Origin: JBJXFK01 sp046155505
Lineage (GTDB): Bacteria; Planctomycetota; Phycisphaerae; UBA1845; Fen-1342
Length of the DNA: 28,310 bases
Reading direction: 5' to 3'
Assembly (NCBI GenBank): GCA_046155505.1
Contig: JBJXFK010000016.1
Span: 1-28,310, forward strand
Notes under the pieces: model-generated
The model's input: the letters and a program-made list of their open reading frames with translations, nothing else
What the model was told of the DNA's origin: nothing
Database searches by the model: none
Translations under genes and position numbers: made by a program
Shown: positions 10,249 to 17,754 of the stretch, in pieces
How positions within the stretch are numbered: the first letter of the stretch is position 1
Layout: the number at the start of each line of letters is the position of its first letter

Positions 10249-11115
10249 TTAGTGTTTCCCGTCGGCGGCGGGAGCCTCGCTGGTTTCGGCCTCTTTGGCG
10301 GCCTCGGCTTCGTCGAGGACCGTTTCGTCGGTCTCGATCACTTCGACGCGCTGATTCTGGCGATGGCCGAGCTCGTCATAGGTTGACTTCACAAGCCGAT
10401 CGTTGTCGCCGCAAGCGATGATCCGGATTTGGTTCCAACCAAGCCCCGCGGAGATAAGGCCGTCGGCGACGGTTTGGGCGCGCAAGAACGAGAGTTTCAT
10501 GCCGCGGTCGGTCAGGTCGTGCGCCTCGGCGGCGCTGGCGTGGCCGCGCACGTCGACCACATTTCGCAGCACACCCTTGCGATGCTTGACGATCTCGGCG
10601 AGGGCCGCGCGACCCTCGTCGTCGAGCTCGACCGTGCCGCGCGAGAAAGGCACGGTGCCGCCGCGGCTGTAGTTGTTCGTTTGGCGGATCGACTTGACTT
10701 CGCGTTCGATGCCTTTCTGGCCGGGCGTGCGGGCGAGCGCCTCGGCTTCGCGTTCGCGCATGCGGCGCGAGAGGACGGCGTCGCTGGGGTTGGAGCTATC
10801 GACCGGGTTGTTGAATGCTTCGCGAATGCCGATGGCCCAGTCGAGCATTTGCTCTTCGGACGAGGCGGCCGCGGCCTTTCCGTCGCTGGGGCCTTCGGCA
10901 CCGCCGGCGGAATCGGGCTTGCTCATATTCATGGCCAGCAAAACGACGAAAAAGCCCATCATGAGCGCGACGTTGTCGGCAAAGGAAATCAGCCACTCTG
11001 GTGCGCCGGCTTCGCCTTCTTCGTGGTGGCCGCCGCCGCCATGTCCGCCGCCGTGGCCGCCGTGCTTTTTCTTCTTGCCGTGGCCATGATCGTCATCGTG
11101 ATGTTCATCGGCCAT
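10249..11115 (-). CDS. motB: MotB-like motor stator protein with OmpA domain and His-rich N-terminus
   Basis: A 288-residue protein starting at ATG 11113-11115; the frame extends 15 codons into the upstream repeat, which is not a plausible start. Residues 1-40 are a highly charged tail with nine His among the first 31 residues plus KKKK and poly-Gly. One transmembrane helix (41-63) follows, with the motif PEWLISFADNVALMMGFF and Asp47 as the expected proton-binding residue. The C-terminal OmpA-like peptidoglycan-binding domain includes VDVRGHASAAEAHDLTDRG and LRAQTVADGLISAGLGWNQI. With MotA it forms the ion-driven stator that anchors to the wall and turns the flagellar rotor. It is cotranscribed after motA across a 188-bp spacer filled by an inverted repeat. 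No other flagellar gene is in view, so a non-flagellar stator is possible. Confidence 0.88.
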   Translation of the reverse strand: MADEHHDDDHGHGKKKKHGGHGGGHGGGGHHEEGEAGAPEWLISFADNVALMMGFFVVLLAMNMSKPDSAGGAEGPSDGKAAAASSEEQMLDWAIGIREAFNNPVDSSNPSDAVLSRRMREREAEALARTPGQKGIEREVKSIRQTNNYSRGGTVPFSRGTVELDDEGRAALAEIVKHRKGVLRNVVDVRGHASAAEAHDLTDRGMKLSFLRAQTVADGLISAGLGWNQIRIIACGDNDRLVKSTYDELGHRQNQRVEVIETDETVLDEAEAAKEAETSEAPAADGKH

Positions 11116-11130
11116 GTCACGCCCCAATGA

Positions 11131-11301
11131 AAAAAGGGAACCACAGAGGCACAGAGACACAGAGGCTCACAGAGGAAGACCCGGCTATTTGTGTATCTGT
11201 TCGAAGCGCTACCGGAAGCCGGGTTACGAATTCGGAGCGCAAATCCAAGATGCTCACTTTGTGCGTCTCTGTGTCTCTGTGCCTCTGTGGTTCGCTTTTT
11301 T
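11131..11301. repeat. Long inverted repeat (CCACAGAGGCACAGAG type) filling the motA-motB spacer
   Basis: Arms at 11131-11171 and 11259-11301 are near-perfect reverse complements (core AACCACAGAGGCACAGAGAC) over about 40 bp, with about 87 bp between. One arm ends within a few bases of the motA stop and the other about 15 bases before the motB ATG. The same element occurs at 26740-26876. Confidence 0.9.
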
Positions 11302-11303
11302 AT

Positions 11304-12086
11304 CTACGCCGCGGCCTTCAGTTTCTCGCGACCGACCGTTGGCATGAACGCGGCCATTTTGTCCAGCGTCATGCGCGGGTTGTCGCCCGCCTGGATCGAA
11401 AGAATTCCCTGTAGCATCATTTCCTTGCCCTGAATCTCTTCGGAGCTGCGGATGCCCAGCTTGTCGCCTATCGGGCCGCAGATCGCGTTGGCGATGATGG
11501 CACCGTACATCGTGGCCACGACGGCGATCGCGAGCGCCTTACCCATTTTTCCGATGTCGGCCGATTCGAGCTGGCCGAACATACCGACCTGACCGACCAG
11601 TGTGCCGACCAGGCCGTAGCCGGGGCCGTAGACTTTGATCAGGTCGAAAAATTTCTTGCCCGCCTTATGGCGTTCCTGCATGGCGAGGACTTCCATGCGC
11701 AGTGTTGTTTCGATGTCGGATGGGTCCACGCCGTCGACGACCATTTTCAGGCCGTTCGCGAGAAACTTGTCGCTGATCTTGCCGACCTCGGATTCGAGCG
11801 AGAGCACGCCTTCGCGGCGAGCCTTTTCGCTGAGCTTGCTCATGAGCTGGATCACTTCAAGCGTGGGCAGGCCCTTGTGGAACATGAATCGCTTGATGTA
11901 GCCGGGCACCGCTTTCATCTTGTCCATGGGCAGGGCCATGAAAACGACCGAGATCGATCCGCCGATGACCATGAGCACGCCTTCTTGCGAATAGAACATC
12001 TCGAAGTGGCCGTGCGAGACTTCGTAGAACACGAAGCCCAGACAGCCGAAGCCGACGAGCACACCGATCAGACTGGAGATGTCCAT
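11304..12086 (-). CDS. motA: MotA-like motor stator protein
   Basis: A 260-residue membrane protein starting at ATG 12084-12086, with GGGCG nine bases upstream. Four hydrophobic helices are arranged as in MotA: two near the N-terminus (IGVLVGFGCLGFVFYEV and VLMVIGGSISVVFMAL) and two after a large cytoplasmic loop (GPGYGLVGTLVGQVGMFG and ALAIAVVATMYGAIIANA). The loop carries the ARREGVLSLE and FLANGLKMVVDGVD segments typical of the family. The Pro before the third helix and the one in CGPIGDKL match the conserved prolines used in torque generation. The end, QAGDNPRMTLDKMAAFM, fits the MotA C-terminus. It lies upstream of motB in the same transcript. Confidence 0.95.
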   Translation of the reverse strand: MDISSLIGVLVGFGCLGFVFYEVSHGHFEMFYSQEGVLMVIGGSISVVFMALPMDKMKAVPGYIKRFMFHKGLPTLEVIQLMSKLSEKARREGVLSLESEVGKISDKFLANGLKMVVDGVDPSDIETTLRMEVLAMQERHKAGKKFFDLIKVYGPGYGLVGTLVGQVGMFGQLESADIGKMGKALAIAVVATMYGAIIANAICGPIGDKLGIRSSEEIQGKEMMLQGILSIQAGDNPRMTLDKMAAFMPTVGREKLKAAA

Positions 12087-12303
12087 GTACGCGCCCTGCC
12101 GATTTCCCGCTCGCAGTCAGTCGCGCGGCGCATGCCGAGCGATGACGGTCCACAACGGTTCATCGACCATGCCGGCGAGCGTGTTGAAATTGCGGGCCGC
12201 GAGCAGCGGGCGTGTGAGGCGGGTTGCTCGGAGGCCAGCGATTAGGGGACGAACGTCGTGCCAAGAGCAGCGTGCAAGATTCAACGTGCGCGGGGAGGAG
12301 CGC

Positions 12304-12337
12304 AGGGTTCAGGGGTTCGGGGTTCAGGGTTCAGGGG
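12304..12337. repeat. Short G-rich tandem tract (GGTTCAGGG units)
   Basis: Four imperfect units of GGTTCAGGG/GGTTCGGGG lie in a row. The G-rich strand has regularly spaced G-runs and could in principle form a G-quadruplex. Confidence 0.7.
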
Positions 12338-12384
12338 AAGCAGAACGGAAAACGCATGTACGAAAAACGGGCTGAAATCGCGCG

Positions 12385-12445
12385 GGGAGCATCGGCCTCC
12401 GGCCGGTGCAAACCGCATTGGCACCGGCCGGAGGCCGATGCTCCC
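12385..12445. repeat. Perfect 25-bp inverted repeat, GGGAGCATCGGCC family
   Basis: The arms at 12385-12409 and 12421-12445 are exact reverse complements (begins GGGAGCATCGGCCTCCGGCC) around an 11-base loop. A diverged relative lies at 16623-16687. Confidence 0.95.
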
Positions 12446-12544
12446 GAGGTTGCGCCCATCGCCGAGACGCGCTCTACGGGGAGTTCGTTTGCCCTGTGCG
12501 CCCAAGAAAGCAGCGGAGCGCCGCTGCTCTCCATCTCGGGCGAC

Positions 12545-13414
12545 TTACTGCCGCGTGCGCAACCCATTGCCGAGCAAAACCTCGTTCATGCTGCCGCTGC
12601 GGAAGCCGCGCAAGTCCAGCGTCACATATTGATATCCAAGCACACGCAGACCGGCGTCGATTCGCGCTCGCAACTCGGGTTCCGCAAAGCGCGCAATTTC
12701 TGCAACCGGCACTTCAATCCGCGCGAGCGTGTCATGATGTCGCACGCGGCATTCGCGAAACCCGTTCGCCCGGAGCAGCGTCTCCGCCGCGTCGATCCGC
12801 CGCAATTTTTCGGGCGTAATTGCCTCGCCATATTGCACGCGCGACGATAGGCACGGCGACGCGGGCTTGTCGGCGATCGACAGGCCATACATCGAAGCGA
12901 TTTGTCGCAACTCGGCCTTGGTGATGCCGCACTCGGCCAGCGGCGCGACCACGGCGTGATTCGCCGCCGCTTGCAATCCGGGGCGATAGTCGCCCAGATC
13001 GTCGGCGTTTACACCGTTGATGATTGTGCAAATGCCGCGCTGCGCGGCGACTTTCTGAAGCTGCGAATAGAGCTCGGTCTTGCAGAAAAAACAGCGATTA
13101 TTTGGGTTGGCGAGGTAATTCGCGTCTTCGAATTCGTGCGTGTCGATGAACTCGTGCGTCGCACCGATCTCAGCGGCGATCGATTCGACGCCGGCAATTT
13201 CGGCTGCGGGAACCGCCGGACTACGCGAGGTGATCGCGAGCACGTTTTCGCGACCCAGCGCGAGCACCGCGACCTTGAGCATGAGCGCGCTATCGATCCC
13301 GCCGGAAAACGCGACGATGACCGACCCAAGCCCGCGCGTGCGTTCGAGCAGCGAGGCGTACTTGGCCGACAACTCGGCGGGCAGCGGCGTACTTGTGAGT
13401 GCATCGGTCAACAT
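12545..13414 (-). CDS. larE: ATP-dependent sulfur transferase LarE (three-cysteine type)
   Basis: A 289-residue PP-loop enzyme. I chose ATG 13412-13414, with GAGG six bases upstream, over the TTG one codon earlier. The PP-loop SGGIDS (37-42) binds ATP; NRCFFCKTELY places C108 and C111; DKPASPCLSSR places C188. In LarE, the pyridinium dicarboxylate adenylated by the enzyme receives sulfur to build the nickel-pincer cofactor of lactate racemase and relatives. The CxxC plus third Cys matches the [4Fe-4S] class known from Thermotoga, not the single sacrificial-Cys class. No larA, larB or larC is near, so the cofactor user is elsewhere, or the protein serves another thiolation. Palindromic repeats flank it on both sides. 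Confidence 0.93.
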   Translation of the reverse strand: MLTDALTSTPLPAELSAKYASLLERTRGLGSVIVAFSGGIDSALMLKVAVLALGRENVLAITSRSPAVPAAEIAGVESIAAEIGATHEFIDTHEFEDANYLANPNNRCFFCKTELYSQLQKVAAQRGICTIINGVNADDLGDYRPGLQAAANHAVVAPLAECGITKAELRQIASMYGLSIADKPASPCLSSRVQYGEAITPEKLRRIDAAETLLRANGFRECRVRHHDTLARIEVPVAEIARFAEPELRARIDAGLRVLGYQYVTLDLRGFRSGSMNEVLLGNGLRTRQ

Positions 13415-13440
13415 CAATCGCCTCGATCACCGCCGCCAAT

Positions 13441-13633
13441 CCGAACCCGGAGCGCGAGCGACGGGGTGATGTGCCGGGAGTAGCGAGTGGCGAGTAGCGA
13501 GTTGAGGCAGAGCACGCTTCGACTCAACGGATCACTCACACTTCGTTACTCTTCACGCTCCGCGACTTACCCCACTCGCTCGCGCTCGGGGTTCGGATTG
13601 CATTCCTGTCTCAACTTGCTACTCGCTACTCCA
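13441..13633. repeat. Cluster of dispersed repeats in the pssA-larE spacer
   Basis: Two copies of the CCGAACCCCGAGCGCAAGCG family face each other (13441-13467 plus, 13570-13596 minus). They lie within a larger inverted pair, AGTAGCGAGTTGAGGCAG (13494-13511) against CTCAACTTGCTACTCGCTAC (13612-13631). The spacer could fold into a long hairpin. Confidence 0.85.
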
Positions 13634-13636
13634 CTC

Positions 13637-14575
13637 TCAGTTCAAGTCCGCCGGCACCTCATCCCGCGTCGGTATTTGCGGCTGATACTTCCAGTTCAGT
13701 ATCAAACCACTCACGACATAAAGAGCCGCAGCTACCACCCACAGAAGTTGCACCCAGTATACGCCCAGTCCGACCACCAGAATCAGCAAAGCAATCAGAT
13801 GGCCGGTCGGGTTCTCGCGTCGCACATATTCGTTGAACAGGTGCTTGTACGGAATGCGGCTGATCATCAACAACCCCAGCAACAACGCACTCGCCGCGAT
13901 GCACCAGCGCGCAATCTCCGCCGTCTGTACATGTCCGTTGTGCGACAAGTCTTCGTGAAAGATCAAGGCCGCGATGAACCCCGCCGCCGCCCCCGGCGAC
14001 GGTATGCCGCTGAATTTCCGCGTCGACGACTCGTCCTTCACATTCTCGGCGTTGTATCGCGCCAGCCGGATCGCCGCGCAGCAGACATAGATGACGCAAC
14101 ACGCGAGCCCGAGCCGCCATTCGAGCCGCCCAACGATCGCCGGCCCCTCGGCGGGCACCGCGAGGCCGAGCAGCAGCGTGAGGAACAGCGCGACGGGGGC
14201 GACGCCGAAGCTCACAATGTCGGCAATCGAATCGAGCTGCGCTCCGAACTCTGACGTCGACCGCGCGATCCGCGCCAGTCGCCCGTCGAGAGCGTCAAAG
14301 ATCATCGCCAGCACGATCAGGTAGCACCCGACCGCGATGTAGCTCGGCAGAAACTCGGTCAATTGCGCATAAAACGCCGGCGGCGGAGCCGTGCGTGGCA
14401 TCGTGAAATAAACGCTGCGCAGCGCGAGCAGACAGCACACGATCGCAAACACGCCGCAAAGCAAATTGCCCAGCGTCGCCGCCGTCGGCAGCAGCGCGAT
14501 GGCGCGAATCGGCTTTCGCGGCGGCGGCGCGCCGATCGCGGGCTCATGCGGCAGGATGGACCGTTTCAGTTGCAT
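13637..14575 (-). CDS. pssA: CDP-diacylglycerol-serine O-phosphatidyltransferase
   Basis: A 312-residue membrane enzyme starting at ATG 14573-14575 (a TTG sits one codon upstream). The CDP-alcohol phosphatidyltransferase signature is intact: D97 G98 xx A101 R102, eight residues, G111, D115 and D119, all in the segment DALDGRLARIARSTSEF and after. Seven or eight hydrophobic helices are visible, including LLPTAATLGNLLCGVFAIVC at the N-terminus, which is typical of the type II integral-membrane enzymes. It makes phosphatidylserine from CDP-diacylglycerol and L-serine. It follows psd in the same direction after an 88-bp spacer, so this pair produces phosphatidylethanolamine. At 312 residues it is a little longer than many bacterial homologues, owing to N- and C-terminal tails. 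Confidence 0.95.
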   Translation of the reverse strand: MQLKRSILPHEPAIGAPPPRKPIRAIALLPTAATLGNLLCGVFAIVCCLLALRSVYFTMPRTAPPPAFYAQLTEFLPSYIAVGCYLIVLAMIFDALDGRLARIARSTSEFGAQLDSIADIVSFGVAPVALFLTLLLGLAVPAEGPAIVGRLEWRLGLACCVIYVCCAAIRLARYNAENVKDESSTRKFSGIPSPGAAAGFIAALIFHEDLSHNGHVQTAEIARWCIAASALLLGLLMISRIPYKHLFNEYVRRENPTGHLIALLILVVGLGVYWVQLLWVVAAALYVVSGLILNWKYQPQIPTRDEVPADLN

Positions 14576-14632
14576 CAAGCAGTCAACCTAAAGTGTGACC
14601 CTGGCCATCAGCCGGCGATTTCCCAGTGTGGC

Positions 14633-14649
14633 ACCGGCTATCAGCCGGT
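14633..14649. repeat. Small palindrome in the psd-pssA spacer
   Basis: ACCGGCT-ATC-AGCCGGT forms a 7-bp stem with a three-base loop. A second CCATCAGCCGG motif lies 40 bp to the left (14604-14616), suggesting a duplicated REP-like element inside this operon. Confidence 0.7.
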
Positions 14650-14663
14650 ACGCCCAGCCCAGC

Positions 14664-15308
14664 TCATTCAATGCTCGCGAGCACCGTTGCCCCGCCATAC
14701 ACCTTCTGCCCCACCGCGACACTCACCTTCCATCGCGCGTCTTCCGGCACACGAATCTCGGTCTGCGACCCCAACTTGATCATACCGAATCGCTCGCCCG
14801 CGGCCACGCGATCGCCGACTTGCAGCTCGCACACGATCCGTTTGGCCAGCAATCCCGAAATTTGCCGCACGCGGATGGGCCCTGGAATCGGACCGGTCGG
14901 CATCATCGTGACCAAGTTGTTTTCATTCTTGAGCGTCGCCTCGGGGTTCATCGCGTTCAGGAACAAGCCGGGGCTGTAGTCGATCGCCGCGACCTCTCCC
15001 GCGCACGGCGCGCGATTCACATGCACGTTGAAGACATTCAGAAAAATGCAAATTCGTAGTTCAGCCGCCCCGCCGCCCGGCGGCTGCCAATTCCGCTCGA
15101 CGCTCATGATCCGCCCATCCGCCGGCGAGATGAGCAGATTGTCACCCTCCGGCGTCCAGCGCGGCGGATCGCGATAAAACTGAAGCAGAAGGATCGTGAG
15201 CACGCCCGGAATCAGCGACCACGGCCCCAGCCACACCAGCGCCGCAATCGTCGCCCCGCCGCCGATTAGCGTGATCAAGAGCACTTCCAACAACGCGTAT
15301 TTGGCCAT
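14664..15308 (-). CDS. psd: Phosphatidylserine decarboxylase proenzyme (short, PSD-A type)
   Basis: A 214-residue enzyme starting at ATG 15306-15308; the RBS (GGTG) is weak. One or two hydrophobic segments at residues 5-43 anchor it to the membrane. SPADGRIMSVE (61-71), IFLNVFNVHVNRAP (88-101) and GLLAKRIVCELQVGDRV are family hallmarks. The self-cleavage site is KLGSQTEI, Gly180-Ser181, where Ser becomes the pyruvoyl cofactor of the small alpha chain; short Psd enzymes usually show GSRT or GSST here, so Gln after Ser is a modest variation. It decarboxylates phosphatidylserine to phosphatidylethanolamine and is the first gene of the psd-pssA unit. A 9-bp stem (15346-15354 with 15371-15379) lies in its leader. 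Confidence 0.95.
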   Translation of the reverse strand: MAKYALLEVLLITLIGGGATIAALVWLGPWSLIPGVLTILLLQFYRDPPRWTPEGDNLLISPADGRIMSVERNWQPPGGGAAELRICIFLNVFNVHVNRAPCAGEVAAIDYSPGLFLNAMNPEATLKNENNLVTMMPTGPIPGPIRVRQISGLLAKRIVCELQVGDRVAAGERFGMIKLGSQTEIRVPEDARWKVSVAVGQKVYGGATVLASIE

Positions 15309-15403
15309 GCAATTGCACCCGATTCATCCGCCGCGGCGTCGCACCGCCGTCGCGCGAGCCGTGCACGATACGCGACGGCCGAGCGTCGTGCGAATCGACG
15401 CTC

Positions 15404-15434
15404 GAAAACCGCCGAAAACCGCCGAAAAACCGCC
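15404..15434. repeat. Three GAAAACCGCC tandem units
   Basis: Ten-base unit GAAAACCGCC is repeated three times (the last with an extra A) in the divergent psd/dockerin-protein spacer. It could be an operator-like array or a simple slippage product. Confidence 0.75.
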
Positions 15435-15571
15435 CTCGAGCAAGGCTCACGACATCCGCCAGCCCATGACGGACATCCGCCATGCCGTTCGCACGATATT
15501 CATTGACCGGACACATCCAACCTCCATAGCATGAACTCGAACAACCCGCTCACAACTCACGGGGGGCAACC

Positions 15572-16603
15572 ATGAACCGATTCGATGCACTTGCGTTCGC
15601 GGCGTGCGCGGTGTGCGCCGGAATCCCCGCGGCGCTACAAGCCGGTCTTCTCGCCCCGGTTTCAACAATGGCAGCCCGCGCGATCGCGGCGATCCACGAT
15701 TCGCCGAGCGACATCGCCGATCGCGGTAACGAAGTCGGCGCGTGCTGCATATTCGCCGGGGATGCGGGCTACATCTGTGAGATTCGCACGAGCGTGGAAT
15801 GCGCCGCTGCACTCGGGATCTACCGGGGCGACGGAAGTGTTTGTCGCGGCGATCTCTGCCAGTCCAGCGGCAACGCCGGCGCATGTTGCTACGACACGCC
15901 CGACGGGCCGCGCTGCGTCGTTACCACTTCGTCAAACTGCGAGTCGACCTATGCCGGCGAGTATCTCGGCGACGGATCGCTCTGCACGCCGGAGTGTCCG
16001 CCCAGCGGCGAACCGGTGACCGGCGCGTGCTGTTTCGGAAATGCCTGCCTGCGCACGCTCGCGTCCGACTGCTTCATCGCAGGCGGCACGTACATCGGTG
16101 ACGACACGCTGTGCATCGGCGACGAGCGCGAGGCAATTTGCCCGCGCACCGATCCCGTTGGTGCATGCTGCTTCTTCGCCGAGCCGTATCCGCCCGGCTG
16201 CGTCATCACCACTGCGGAGGATTGCCTCAATCGCTTTGGCTCCTACGCCGGCGACGGCACACGTTGCGACGATGATGACGACTGGTGCGGCGCACAGTTC
16301 TACGGTGCGTGCTGCTTCTTTGACCCCGTGCTCGTCTCGTGCGTCGTTATCTCGCCAGATGCGTGCGAAGACAACGGCGGCGTGTTCCAGGGCTTTGGCA
16401 CCGATTGCCCCAACGACGGTTGCCGCTGGTCGCCTGACATTGATGGCGATGGAATTGTCGCGCTGCCTGACTTGGCGCGCCTGCTGGCAAAGTTCGGCCT
16501 GTGCCGATTCGACAGCGAGTATGACCCGCGCGTCGACCTCGATCGTAGCGAGTGCGTCGATCTCGCCGACCTCGCCTTGCTGCTTACAGTTTTCGGTAAC
16601 TAA
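15572..16603 (+). CDS. Secreted Cys-rich repeat protein with C-terminal dockerin-like domain
   Basis: A 343-residue protein starting at ATG 15572 after a GGGGGG purine run five bases away. Residues 1-24 form a signal peptide. Five related ~40-residue modules follow at about 56-96, 103-142, 151-190, 197-239 and 245-284. Each starts GACC and carries a pattern like C..TT...C......GxYxGDGxxC....C, with six cysteines per module or nearly so, implying disulfide-bonded export. Residues 288-343 are a dockerin-like pair of Ca loops: DIDGDGIVALPDLARLLAKF and DLDRSECVDLADLALLLTVF. That tail is common on planctomycete secreted proteins and may act as a sorting or attachment module and not in a cellulosome. 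Function is otherwise unknown. It stands alone on the plus strand between psd and the PEP-CTERM array. Confidence 0.87.
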   Translation: MNRFDALAFAACAVCAGIPAALQAGLLAPVSTMAARAIAAIHDSPSDIADRGNEVGACCIFAGDAGYICEIRTSVECAAALGIYRGDGSVCRGDLCQSSGNAGACCYDTPDGPRCVVTTSSNCESTYAGEYLGDGSLCTPECPPSGEPVTGACCFGNACLRTLASDCFIAGGTYIGDDTLCIGDEREAICPRTDPVGACCFFAEPYPPGCVITTAEDCLNRFGSYAGDGTRCDDDDDWCGAQFYGACCFFDPVLVSCVVISPDACEDNGGVFQGFGTDCPNDGCRWSPDIDGDGIVALPDLARLLAKFGLCRFDSEYDPRVDLDRSECVDLADLALLLTVFGN

Positions 16604-16622
16604 CCGCCGAGCCGAGCCCCGT

Positions 16623-16687
16623 CGGGAGCATCGGCTTACGACCGGTGCCAATTGCCGTGCGCACCGGCGAAGACGCCGATGCTTCCC
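16623..16687. repeat. Diverged GGGAGCATCGGC inverted repeat
   Basis: It begins CGGGAGCATCGGC and ends GCCGATGCTTCCC, with ACCGGTGC / GCACCGGC inner arms. This is a diverged relative of the 25-bp repeat at 12385-12445. It sits 20 bp after the dockerin-protein stop and could double as a transcript end. Confidence 0.85.
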
Positions 16688-16808
16688 ACCCCGTATTGCA
16701 CGAACGTGCATAGTCATTTTTTGTGACACGCAAGTTGGGTTTCGAGCGTGGCCGAGCGGCATAGTGCGCGCGTGTTGCGCCGCTTGGTTTGATTTGCACG
16801 ATGAGCTG

Positions 16809-17633
16809 CTATCGCCGCCGAGCGACACACGCCATGCCACCGATCAGCATCAACGGCAACGTCGCCGGCTCGGGCACCCACCAGATTTCGAAGCGCTGCG
16901 GATTTTCTCCCGGACCCGCGGAGGCCGAGATTCGCCCGATCATCACGGCAAACAACACCGATCCCGGCTCGCTTGGGTTGACCGCGAGAAATCCCGGATG
17001 CGGCATCGCCGACGGCTCGATTTCAAACGTCAGTCGCCCGATGATGCTCCCGGTCAGCGGGATATTCACCGCATCAAACCACGCCAGCGGAATCTCCGTG
17101 CCCTGTGGATTCAGCCCGCGGAGTCGCGTCGCGGTCGAGACAATCGGAACCGGGCATGGCTCCTCCGGCGTCGGCGGAACACCCGGCGAGGCGAACGCCG
17201 GATCCAGCAGAAAGTTGTTGCCGGGCCGCGTGATGAACGTGTCGTACATGAGGGTGTCGCCGTTGTTCTGGGCATTCCTCACGAGTCCGGGAACGGCCAG
17301 ATTATGGACATAGCACTGGTCGCCGTTGTTCGGATCCGTCGGTGTGGGGTCGCGATACGCGATTCGCTGGTCGCTCGCGTGCCAGATGCGGCCGAGCGCC
17401 GGGTTCACCACATCGAGCGATAGCTCGCTGCCGGTCCAGTCCGCGGCTCCCGTCCGCCCCGTCAGGTCGAACGTAAAGTGCCGCACGTTGCGCTCAAACG
17501 TGGCGATGTCGCTACCGTGCGTGGGCACAAAGTTGTTTGCCACCAGGGACATTGTTTGGCCCATGCCAACTTCCGCGACCCCGGCCGTAAACGCCACCAG
17601 CAGAGTCACTTTGCTATTGCCGGTTCGATGCAT
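16809..17633 (-). CDS. PEP-CTERM protein, array member 4 (most diverged)
   Basis: A 274-residue protein from ATG 17631-17633, with GAGGTGA five bases upstream. Signal peptide residues 1-25 end near VGMGQ. The mature region shares the array's conserved blocks: VRHFTFDLTGRTGAADWTGS, VNPALGRIWHASDQR, MYDTFITRPG, LDPAFASPGVPPTPEEPC, GLNPQGTEIPLAWFD, LTFEIEPSAMPHPGFLAVNP. It ends FEIWWVPEPATLPL, a hydrophobic helix and ARRR, a PEP-CTERM signal for exosortase processing. Two Cys (in QCYVHN and EPCP) are shared by all four paralogues and may pair. It is last in the transcript order, separated from member 3 by 121 bp that hold a dispersed repeat, where the others have 13-bp spacers. No function is known. 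Confidence 0.88.
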   Translation of the reverse strand: MHRTGNSKVTLLVAFTAGVAEVGMGQTMSLVANNFVPTHGSDIATFERNVRHFTFDLTGRTGAADWTGSELSLDVVNPALGRIWHASDQRIAYRDPTPTDPNNGDQCYVHNLAVPGLVRNAQNNGDTLMYDTFITRPGNNFLLDPAFASPGVPPTPEEPCPVPIVSTATRLRGLNPQGTEIPLAWFDAVNIPLTGSIIGRLTFEIEPSAMPHPGFLAVNPSEPGSVLFAVMIGRISASAGPGENPQRFEIWWVPEPATLPLMLIGGMACVARRR

Positions 17634-17715
17634 GATTTCACCTCAAACAAAGGACCACTCGCGATGAGCGCACCGCGTGTGCGCGCCCGGCCGCGTCTCA
17701 TCGACGACAGGCACC

Positions 17716-17744
17716 GTAGCGTTCGGCCCTCCGCGGCCGACGCC
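17716..17744. repeat. GTAGCG-TCGG-CCTCCGCG-CCGACG dispersed repeat
   Basis: A copy of the ~29-bp element that is doubled at 24516-24574. The inner TCGGCC-CTCCGC-GGCCGA can form a hairpin. It lies between array members 3 and 4. Confidence 0.8.
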
Positions 17745-17754
17745 GTTTTTCACG

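Larger units (their letters stand above)
12087..12544. other. Repeat-rich spacer between larE and motA
   Basis: No gene. It contains the motA promoter region, a short GGTTCAGGG tandem tract at 12304-12337, and a perfect 25-bp inverted repeat at 12385-12445. A second small palindrome (gcagcggagcgccgctgctc) lies near 12510-12530, just past the larE stop, and could serve as its transcript end. Confidence 0.6.
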
